Shown piece after piece: positions 49,101 through 61,197 of a stretch of DNA of 64,000 bases. The stretch lies in the NCBI RefSeq assembly GCF_016859285.1, contig NC_053422.1, positions 13,067,501 through 13,131,500 of the forward strand, read 5' to 3'. The notes beneath the pieces are model-generated. The model had not been told where the DNA came from. It did not search any database and saw only the letters and a program-made list of their open reading frames with translations. Source of the DNA: Xiphias gladius (Eukaryota > Chordata > Actinopteri > Istiophoriformes > Xiphiidae). Each line of letters begins with the position of its first letter. Position 1 is the stretch's first letter. Position numbers and translations under genes: made by a program.

Positions 49101-52100
49101 AGACTTTATTAACACAACATTTTGGTCCTCAGACGTTTCATTGGGCAAAATCCATACGGACAGCAACATACATATAAAGGGTATAAAAGGTACATAAAAG
49201 ATAGAAAAAGGCACTGAAGGCAATCTTTTAGAGACTAGAGGCAACACTGTGTAATATGGGATTGAGTTATTAAACATCTTTTATTAAATGAATTTAAAGC
49301 GCTCTATTTAATCATGTGAACCATTTATTATGTATGTTTACAGTTGTAAGAGCTCAGTATCATCTTTGATTTTGTATTTGAGGAGCTAGTTTTCCTAAAT
49401 TTGTATGCATAGTGGGAGGTGTTGCTGGTGTCCTCTGATTGGCAGGTTTTTTCCCCTGATGAAAGACATGCAAGGTGCTTCTGGTTTGAATGAATTTTGC
49501 CTGATAACCGAGACATTGTGTTAATAAAGCTAGTTCAAGCGATGACCAGTCTCCCCTATCTGTGAAGCTTCACAACAGATTTATAGCACTTATGGAAATC
49601 ACTTTAAATAAATCAGCCCACAGTTCTCTTCCTATACACAAGGACACTTGTCGTCATTACAGAGTTTTACTGAACCATATCCTGTTGGCATGATCAGATG
49701 TGTAAACAAAGAGAAACTCTGCAGTACCTGGGTCCAAACTCTCTTCTCGGTGGCTCTTCTCTGTGTCAATTAAGGCATCAGCCAGATCGTACTGGTTGAT
49801 CTCAGCGGTTTCAGCTGGAGGGCAGGGCAGCACAGAGGCAGGACTTTCTGACAGCTAACAAGACAGAATATCACACTGACATTAGGCAGTTTTACGGCAT
49901 CTTTATACCACTTGTCAACATTTACTCAGTCCTTCTTTTCAGCCGTTTTGCAATATCAAATATGTTCAGAAGTTTCATCTGAAATTGATCGTCCATTCAC
50001 TATTCATTATGCAGGACATTACATGCGAGAGACTTCATACGCTTCAGGTTGGCAGATCAAAATATACTATCAAACACTGCTTTTATCTGTGATTGCTTGT
50101 GATGTTTGTCATCTACCAGATGAAGTTTATTTTAAGTCACCTTGAGTTTGAGCATTAACTAATTGCAAAACATCTAAACTGTACTTTATATGAGTTAATG
50201 GAGTTGCATTCATCTAACCCAAATTCATTATTTTATTCTTATCCATCCATTATCTTTATTCTCCAGTGAATACACATTCCTTACTGGTAATTTCTGGCCC
50301 GCGATCTCAGTGGGTGAGGCGTGTCGGGGCGGGGGGTGTAGGTCACCCTGGGAGACCAGGTACTGGAGCACATTGACGAGGGCAGCGCAGGAATCAGCAC
50401 AGGTGTGGAGGTGGACCACATTGTTGGAGCAACGGAGTTCAAAGAGAGGCTGAGACTGGAGGACACAGAATTCAGATTAGAGGAAACAGAAGAAACCCAT
50501 TTTAATACAGACAGGAGAATGAGGAAAGGTGGTCATAGACGGTGAGATAGTAAGAGGACACAGAATGGGAAGAGAGGGACATCTCGAAAAAATACCAACG
50601 AACTGACGATCAATCAAATCTGGTAGCTGCTGTAGGTTATCTCTTTTTTTGCATTTGTTCACTTGCTCCTTTGTTTTCTTCTTTTGCAATGCAATATATC
50701 AAAGACTGATCAGATTTTGACAAAATCTGTGTAAATGATCTAATGTTTGCATTCAGTTTCACAGAAACAGCGAGTACAAGTAGAATTCTGCAGGTTAAAA
50801 AAAACAACAATCTGATCACTTCCACCACTTTAAGTTGCTTGAAAGGTAATTTTTACACTAATAACTCATTAGCCAATGCTAGTGTGCTAAAGCTAGAAAG
50901 AACTGCTCCTACTGACAGTCATACAAGTTCTGTTTTATATAACTAATATACAGCCCTACGTATGTTAAATAATGAAATAAGCAGAAATCAGCTGGTGCTC
51001 ATCTGTCTCGTGATATGAAACACCAGAAGAAGCTTAAAAAAATATCTGCACTTGTAAAGTACTTTTGTGTCTTTCAAATCAGATCACAATGTTTATCAAA
51101 TTCAAGGAGGTGTAAATAATTAACAGGCATAAAATGATGTCGAGAAAGACAAAAACTAAAAATGAAAAAAAAAAATAAAGTAAAAAATAAGAATATACCT
51201 GAACACTATAAACATAAAATGGAGTAGACAATGCAAATGGACCTACTAAACATATTTAGTAAGTTTACCATCGCCCCCGTTGGTTTTGGTTCCACGTCAA
51301 ACTGAAAAATGATCCTCGTCTTAAATTGGAGGCCTCAAGTCTTAAGCTATTATTATAGTGAAACTTCATTATGGTAAAACAAATATTTATAAACGGGGCC
51401 TGTGCTTGTTAGTGGTTTTTGAAGGAAATTGAACTAAATTATAATGTTTTGTTGACATTCACATTTTCTCTGGCAGGGGTAGTCATTTTTTTGCTGCGGT
51501 GCTTCATGACTGCAGAGTGTAAGGGAAGGAGACACAGGTATGTTAAACAGATGGCGATCACTCACCAGTTTGCCCGTATCACTGCCTTTCCATGTGGTTA
51601 TGGCGAGCTCCAGCAAGTCAATGTCCAGAACACACACATAATCTGCATAACACAAAGACACATGGTGGTTTTCATTAGAGTAATCAGTGTCCAAAACACA
51701 AACACACACACACACCAAGTGCTTAATCCAAAAATATTGTGGTTTCAATTATTCAAGCCTCTGTACCTCTGTACTCCTTGTTAAACAGGGAGGTTTTCAT
51801 TGGAGTGCACCTCATTTTGACATTGAGTCTTGTTTACATTACTAATATTGATTACAATATTGGCTATGAAATAAGACGTCCCTGATTGTAAGATAAAACG
51901 GCAGATACCATCTTTAACAAGTCAAGTGGCCTTTTACTAATTTACATTTTATTACTTCATACAGAATCAGCATTAACCAGTGGATATAGCTGTTCTGTTG
52001 TTAGCGTTCAGCTAAATAAAAGCTCTGATATCAGTCACACTCATCCTGTTGGGAAACTTTCCCCAGTCCAAGGCTAAGGTACAGTATGTGTAAGTGTGGC

Positions 52101-55100
52101 TGAAAAATGTTCTTTCATCTTGTTTATCATTCACGTCCTAACACACTGGTTCACAAAAGTGATGAGAATGATTTTCTTTTTGCATTCCTCATCGTGACGC
52201 CCTGTGACACCAATTATTTATGGTTACTTGACTGATGATTTGGTCCCCCGTTCGGTTTCCGCAGTTACAGCTGAGACGCTGGGAGACACTTCTGACTCAT
52301 TTTCACTCGTCAGGAATTTATTTCTTCTGTGGCAAAACATGAACAGACTGAAACTCCTCTAACGTACACTGTGCTTCCTCAATATTTAAAGTGCTGAATA
52401 ACTCTCACAGACACACTATAAACAGACATGAAGAGACTTGCTATCTTATCAACATTAGGGCTATGAAAACCAAACACAAGTGTTGGGCAGTATTTTCTAC
52501 AACTATTCTCTAAGTGTCAACAGCAGACACATGTGTATCACGTGTCTTACCTCTCCTCAAGTCAACGGTGTCAGTCTCACATTTGTCAGAGAGGTAGAGA
52601 GCGGAGTCATCCAGGATGAATCTAGCCACAACGCAACAAAAAGACAACTCACACAAAGATCTTCCACCGTGAGTCACCAGTTCATATAATGTGAAACAAA
52701 GTGACAGCAACATTTCAAAACATTTACTTTGCTTATCATCATTCCAATTTTTTTTAGTTTGTGTTTTATTTAATGGAAATTCTTGGTGTTCAGTTGGTGG
52801 TGAACTGTACCTGAGGTGGAAGGTGGCAGTGTCTACAATGATATTACTGGACAGAGAGAAGGACTCTGCCGTGAACAACACTCGCAGTGGCAGATACAGA
52901 GGTCTGGCAAACAGAAAAGCAGAGGATGAGGGTGAAACAAAGAGAAAGGCATTGTTTACACTTGCATTTTAAATTTAAATCACTTTTATTTTTTAGTTAC
53001 ATACCTGTAGTCGACAGCACAGGTAGCGAGGTGTGTGTGGAGGACTGTGATGACAGCAGGTGCGGTGTATCCCAGAATGGGATCATCAATGACATCCAGG
53101 AAGTCAACCAGCTGCAAAAAAACAATCACAAATAGACTCACTTGGCAGGAGATACAGCAAATCAGAGACATTTTAAATTCATCCACCTAATTTGATTTCA
53201 ACACAGAGTGTGGCTTGTATTTTTCTGCACAACCCAAATTGTTTAACTGGAAAATAAAACAGAACAAACTGCATTTGGGGTAATAAGAGCATGAGTCTGC
53301 AGGTCTATTTGGTTTTGAAATTTGTTGTAATAAATCATACTTCATTAGCTACAATGTAATAGTATGTATAGTACGTACTTGTTATCTCAGGGAGCAACAA
53401 AGGGAGTGTTTTTTTTTTTTATATACAAGCGGGCCTTGCGAGCTAAAGCACGCTAATAGCAGCTACTAGCATAGACAGGATAATGTTTCTGGTCAAGTCA
53501 TCTGTGCCCGAGCTCTCTGGATTTTTCTTTAATGTTTTTTATTGGCACGATGGAAAAATCCTCAGATGCTGTTTGGCAGACACTTTCTCTAAACCTGCCA
53601 CATCTACATGACTGATTTACACTTTACACGTCCAAAATCACCTTCAACTCCCCTAAAGCAAGCACCTGAATGACACGGTTTATATGGCTGGAGAAAATGC
53701 TAAAAATGCTAGAATATGATATTGAAATAGGACAATGAAGATTTTCTATTTTAGCCAAAGCAACAGCTGCACCCCATGTTCAGAACATTGCTACGGGAGA
53801 AATTGGTATCTGCCTCTCCCTCCTTCTGTACTCTCCTTTTTCTCCACATTGTCCAAATTTCTATTTCTGTATGAATGTGGAATGTCAAAATAGATGGTCA
53901 GGAGAGAGAAAAAGCCATTTCATTTTCTAACTCAAAATCCTCAAATCTGTCATTTCTCTCTAAGATCTACTGTAGTTGTTCTCCAAATATTTGATGCGTT
54001 GTCACACTTTTACTGTAGGCAACTAAAAAGTGTTGTGAGAAAAACACCTAAAAATTACCTAAAAATGCAATGTATACTGCAAGTAACTGTTTTTAGTCTT
54101 TTTATGAGCACTTTTTCTTTCAAGGTCAAGGTAGAATTTTATTGTCATTCTCTCAATACACAATACTCAGTATACAGGGGGGGAAAAAAATGTTTTTCTT
54201 CAGTGAGAACAGATCAAATAAAAATGGAAAACCAAGTACAAAGACAGTAGAGTGCGAGTAGTATTATGTTGAACATTGCGGGTCAGCAAAATACTAAGAA
54301 GACTGTTTTTAGCTTCCTTGTGCTGCTTCTAACCTGCTCATGCCAGCTCTGATTGGTCTGTGTCATATAATGTCGCATGGTGGCACCCTGGAGTCGAAGG
54401 GCAACTAGGAATTCCTACAAGGAGACACAGAAACAAATGTTAATTAATTTCCAACATGCACCAACAAAAAAAAAATCGGCCCAGGAAGAGGACATACCTT
54501 GACATTCCTCTGGAGGTCCAGTGTGATTTTGATGGCTGTGGATAACATCTGTAGCTCCCCCTCCCTGCCGCTCACACTGCTCACACCTACCTCTGTGGGG
54601 TAGATGGTAGGGTCCAAGTGTTTTGGAGGAGTGAAGCTGGGCATCTCCAACCGCTGTGGGATGGGGGTGTCTTTTACCACTGCTGCAGTGGTGTGAAAGA
54701 AAACAAAATGCGCTTTGATGAGCCAGAAGATACATTAACATTTTCTAATTAGCATTAAATCTACTTCAAGATAATTTAAAGAGGAAAATATGAATTATGT
54801 TGCAATTAAATGTTTGCAAACAACATGGAAATGTGAACCTCGGTGGTAGAGCTCAACGCGTCTGCTCTCAAGACACAGGAAATTAAGATTAGGGTCATTC
54901 TGGTGCTGTGCTACACTGAATATCTTCCCCCTTTCCAGGTCAAGCACAATTTCCCCATGACTCTCGTCCTCCTGAATCAATGAAATGCGATTGGAAACAC
55001 ACAAGTTATTTAATGACCATGGATACAAGTACATAAATTTTAGATAGGACTGAAGAACCTCACAAAAAATAGGGTTTTAAAAACGTTTGCTTACACAAAG

Positions 55101-58100
55101 AAAACAAGTCAACAGATTACGTTACATGACCTGATGCAGTTAAACTCATCAGCGCCCTCATTAAATTCAGTGTCCTCCTAATACTATGGAGGAGCTGCCA
55201 CCTGGCTCACCTTCCTGTCTGTTCTGGCTTGGAGGCGTCCTTTGCCGATAATGACAGTGAGGGAGAGGAGGCTGAGGTTGTGGTTGGGTCGGGAAGCTGA
55301 CTGTTGGGTCCTTCCAGAAGACTCACTAGCCAAGTAGAACTGAGGCTCATCCTCTTCTGAATCAGAGTCTTTGGCATAGAGAGAGAGAAAACAGAGGAAA
55401 ACATACTTTACCTGTTTAATTTCATTCATCAATGGAGGAACAAACCTCATATGTATCCAAAATATAATACAAAATCCTTTTTGGCAGGCCAGTTGCTTTA
55501 AGGTCTAATAGATCTGCATGTCAAACTCACCCAGTCTAAAGGCCGACTTGCAGAGCTGGAACTCGTCGTGACGATGGCGGCTGTGCTCGGGGCTGTGGGC
55601 CGAGGGGGAAGGAGGGGGAGGTGGCTCCCACATCAACAGGTCATTGTTGATCCTTTTGAGGACAGAGGTGGATGATGTTACTTCTGATGCAGTATTTAAG
55701 ACCAATATACAAGGAAAAAAGCAACATAAAAGAGTCAAGAAAATCTATGATTTTTGAAGACAGATAAAGTGCAGCTTGTAACACTTGACTCTGAGTGAAC
55801 TTGGAGAAAAGGAAATCTTGTAAAGTGAAAAAGATCTAAATTTGTTGTATTTAAGACATTCTACTGAAGATAATTTTAAACATTTTCCAACTTCTGAGGG
55901 GATACCTGGATAATGTGATCATTTTACTCTTCACATACCTGTTGTAGATGCTCTGAAAGGCCTGTTTGCTGGGCAGGAGGATGTAAGCCAGCGGCAGGCT
56001 GATGTCCACAGCACAGTGACACTGAGCGACACACTGAGCCTGAAACTGACGCATCTCCTCTGGATCGGCTGGAATCACCATCTTAAACAGGGAAGGAGGA
56101 GAGAAGGAATGAGTTAGGTCGGGAATGTTGATAAAAAATGGCTGATAAATGAGATGGGATCATTTTGTCGGCACACCTCCTCAGTCTCAAACATGGTGCG
56201 GTTGGAGGAGAACGGAGAGCTCGTTTTGTCGTTGAGTTCACAGTGACTTTCAAAGAATGCGGACCCCAAGTCCCTGATGAGGCCCAGGTTCATCCCACTC
56301 AGACCAGCTGCCGGGCCCTGAGCCTCACCTCCACGCACATGCACTGATATCCTGTTCACAGATACATGAGGGCAGATCGATTCTGAAACATGTTACTGGT
56401 TTGTGGTAAAGTAGATTATAACAATATTATCTGTCTGATTTGATGAGCAAGAATCACTGAATTTAGAAGCAAAAACTCCACCTTTCTCTTGCAGAGCTCC
56501 AGTACTGATTTCTAGCAGATTATTGCATGTAGTTCAACACCTAAAATGTTTTCATGAAATACAGTATGTTTCTAATTATTCTTATGATCACGACTACTGA
56601 CCTGGGTAGAGAGTCATGGTTTTTCTTCACTCTGATACAGGGGAAAGAGCCGCCCTCCCAGCCTTCATATGATCCTGGTGAGACACAACACATCAGGTAT
56701 CTGCTCTGTATTTCACATTCAAGTCCCCCTATTTATCATTTATAAGCATATAAGTATATTAAGTTTTAATGAATGGTTTAAAACACACTGTAATATGGTT
56801 GTAAGCAGATATAAGGATTTTATAAGTCTTTATTGATGCAACAGTATCACTTCTTCTGTGGAGAGCTACAGTCCGTGTTACATATCAAGCCCTTACCAGA
56901 GACATTTACCTGAGACAAGTTAACCGCTACTCGTAATAAAACTAAATACTAAAAGCTTTATATTAACAAAAACAAGAGGTTTACTCAAGTTTCTCTCAAA
57001 ATAACATGCTAACTTGAGTCAGTGAACTGTTTGATATGTTTTAATTGTCTTATTGTTTTATTGCTTGTTTTTAATATACGTACCGTGCAGGTCGGTGAAG
57101 GAGGCCTCCAGCAACTGGGTGAGGCAGGGAGACCACGGCTGTCCTGGGGTGGTCTGGCCGCCTTGGAGGTCCGGGGCCTCCTGGTGCTTCAGTTCCAGCT
57201 CCATCAGCTCCAGCACCAAGGTCTCCTGCCGCACTGCCCTCTGAGTCGGAAGCCGACGCTTAGGGAGAGGTCGCAGATCAGGTATGGGGAAACGAAGCCT
57301 GAGGATGGCGTGTGGGGAGAGGAGGGTGAAGGAGGAGCACAGCTCACTGCTCTCTGTCTGAGAGGAATGAAAATGAGAAATCTCTTAGTATTTATTTATC
57401 AAAAGAAAGTTAGCTGAACATGGATTTTATGAGTTACAGTTACACCTATAGTTAGTGTCGACCACTGAGGAGCCGAATCTCCACATTGGCCTTAGGCAGC
57501 CCAGCTACTGAAGACTACTGAGGTAGTGCTTATTTGCTCTGCCATTTACACCTGGAAGTGTTGTTCATTTGCTGTGTCAGCACAAATGTGATTGGTCCAA
57601 CATGATGGGATTACCTCTTCAAGCTTTTTGGAAAAAAACTTTGTTTATTTTTGGTTTCCCATTGTCGTGCTGACGTAAAGATCTGTGACTCTGCATAACC
57701 AAACTGGATTACTTACACCAAAATGATGTTTTTTAAAATTCTTTTCTGCTCATCCAAGAGAAGTCTCGTTTATAATACAGAAGGGCTGCTGTACAGATTA
57801 ACAGCTCAAAAAGAGGTCCAATAACATGTCTGCTGATTTGTGTTTTCAGCTGACTGTATTTCCCCTGTCTGCCATGTTTTCTGGCATGCGTTTTACCTGG
57901 GTTACTGATTATTTCATTTGATAACAGATTTATATTTTCAGGGCTGCTTTTCTGTGTTTCCTTGATGATGGGATAGGTGTCTGTGAGGTTCCACCTGTGT
58001 GAGTCCAGGTCCAGCAGTCTGTGTGGGACAGTGGCTGAAGGCTTTGCTCAGGCTCCCCAGGCGACTGACGATGTCCAGGTCAAGCTCAGCACTCAGCTCT

Positions 58101-61100
58101 GCCAGCTCGACCCGCACCACACTCTCCCGCCGCACCACCCGCTGTTTGCCCTGGCAGCACATAAACACACAGACATGCACATGACATGTGTTAAAGACTA
58201 GACCGATATATATCCATTTTCTGATAAATTATTGTTAGTGCGTTATTATCCAGTTGGTTACTGTACGTACTCCAGTATGACAGTTTGTTTAATTACATAT
58301 TATTTGTAGATCTAATCAATATTACACCAAGGGAAACATTTCCCTGATAAATCTTTCTAATACATCATAGATTCAAGTTGGCATGAGTATGCTTATGATT
58401 ATTGGCATTGTCATGGTCCAGGTTTTCAGAATGCAGTTTTATTGGTGCCAAAGCTGTTTTCCTTTCCTTATGATATAATTGTGGTAGTAAACAAATAAAA
58501 TTATTGATTGAATATTTTTTCTGTATGAAAATGATCAAATTTAAGGTATTTAATACTGGAAAAAATATAGAATTTTGGAAACTTTAGTCAATAAAGCTTA
58601 GTACTCATCTTTAATATAGGGATGTCACAACATACATGCTTTGAAAATAAACATGACATTAAAAAGTAATGTCCTGTAACTTTCTAATTATTATTGTACT
58701 AACTTTTTATACCTGCTTCATTTGTAGTCATGCTTCATTGAGTATTTTTTCCTGTTGTCTTCAATGACTTTTGTCAATCCTCAAACACCAGTTTTTGTTA
58801 GGGCTTGGTTTTAACCCTGTAACACTTAACTACTGTACTGCCAAACATTATTCCTACAGCACATTTTATACATTGAAATACAAGGTATTTTACACAAAAC
58901 CAAACTGAAAATGATTTAAAAACAAAAACTTTATCTGTGACATAAACGTTTTGCACTTTCCTCTCAGGGTGTGTGTGTGTGTGTGTGTGTGTACCTTACG
59001 CAGGTGTTTTTCACTGAGACTGTAGTGTAGTTGGGCACATGGTCTGGCTGCCGCTCCAATTGTGAACAGACCAGATTTCTGGAACTGAAGCAACTGGAAA
59101 GAAACACAAAGAGACACACTGTACTCTCAAGTCTTCCTGATCAGCTTGGTAAGATAACAACAAACAAAATACTTTCAGACAACAAGTAAAAAATTGGTAA
59201 TGTATGACATTATCATCTGACATTTTCAGCTTTGATTTGGGTCATCTTAATTTGTGGTTTAAATATGACATATTTGTTTTGTGGCTAAATAACTTCAGTC
59301 TGAACAGACATTTCACATTTCACATAAAAAAAAAAATTACACTAATTGGTGTGATTTTTTTTTTTTTTATTATTATTTTTGAGGTTTTGCGTTTTTTTGA
59401 CAGAGACAGGAAACAAGGGCAGCAAGACAGGTTATGTGGTATGCGCCTTAACTATTAGACCACCAGATGCCCCTTCGTGTAATTTTTTTTTCTTTGTCCT
59501 TCCAGCGTGACATTTATTGTGACTCCATGCTGGCAGTCACACATAGAGTATGATGTTGGTTCTAGTACAAAAGAAAAATAAGGAAAAGCTGTGACAGCGG
59601 TGTTCAGATATTAAGATGCTACACCTTACATTTACGTAATGTGATCACTTATCACTGCTACAGACATCAATACTGGCCACATTGAAAATATAATGACCTA
59701 ATGTGAAAAGCCTAACAAAAATTAAGATCTTGGCACAAAGATGTAATTTAAGTTTTAATTCTTACAGTGTGAAAACAGCCACAAAGTCTTTTTAAGAGCG
59801 AGACAGACAGACAAAGACATTTTCTACCTCGCTGTACTGAGGCTTTCCATCCTCCCAGAGGCACTCTAGCAGCTCCAGTCTGCTGAAGGAAAGGTCAGAG
59901 GTCACGGCTCGACTGTGGCGTATCCCGCTCCGCATCTCACAAGCAACCTGCACAGCTGCTCCCGTCAGTCTGGGAGAGAGGACAACAGGGGAGACGAGAA
60001 AGAGAATTGGACACAAATTAGTGACTCTCCGCTACGAGAAGATTGTAGGAAAGACAAAACAACAGTACTTGGAATATGGCGTGCTGCAATTTAAATAACG
60101 TAAAATGTTGTCAACATTTCAAACAGATAACATATTCCTCAATACATATAGGCTATTTAGCTTCATCAAGGTTTATAGTACTTGGAAAAGCCTCTTAAAA
60201 GCCTACTAAAAGTCCAAAATAAGTAGCTTCAAACTGGCAAATTTTCCGCAAAAAGAAATTTAGATGGAAAGATGTGTCTACATGAATTAATACTCACCAA
60301 GGACAAAATATGTGTCTGTGTTTTTTTTACCTGAGATGGGAGTGTGGGCAGGCCTTGGCAAAGCCGCTTCTGAGATGATGGAAGTCTCTCTCACTGAACA
60401 TGCTGTCCTTGAAGAAGGCCAACTCCCGGAAGAACACCTGAGACACTTGAGCCAACGACGAGGCTACGTCAAGGCTATTGGGCGGGTCCTCCTGCAGCAG
60501 GGTTAGGGTGAGCCCGCCAAGCGTCAGACGCAACAAAGCTTCAGGCTTCAAATTCTCTGCCTGGCCGCTGTGTGAGCGTCCTGCAAGCAAGAGGACGAGA
60601 GTTTGGATTTATTTCATAACACTTCTTTCAGAAAATACTGAAAAAATAAGGTAAAATGTTTTTGTAAATAGGTAACTTGCAGGCTACCTTGATTAACATT
60701 GAAAACAAGGGCAAACTAAGTAAGGAAATTTTAGGTGTAATTATGTTAAAGAACAATTTCAACTTTAAACTGCAGAATTACTCAGTCTGAATGTGAGTAT
60801 AATTTTGAGAATAGCTCAGTACTTTGCACTGCAGATTGCTGATTTTACCTCTGGTCCGGCTGCTGGCTTGCGGCAAACTCGACAGGCAGCCTGCTACAGG
60901 ATATCTCCTGGGACAGTTCACCATGCCCTGTAAGGGAAAATTGAAGTCGAAATAAGATTGCTTGTGATTTGATGAGGACATTTACAAGTTCCAGTTCTGT
61001 GTAAGGTAAGAAAGAGGACCAAGTAACTGAACTTTAACATTAAAAATACTAATGCTATTTTTGGTAATATTAGTACTGGTTGATTCCAATATTGTTTACC

Positions 61101-61159
61101 TAGGGATCTACACTAATTGTGCAAATCAAGGAGAAAAAAAAAAAAAAAAAACGCACACA

Positions 61160-61197
<38 letters not shown>

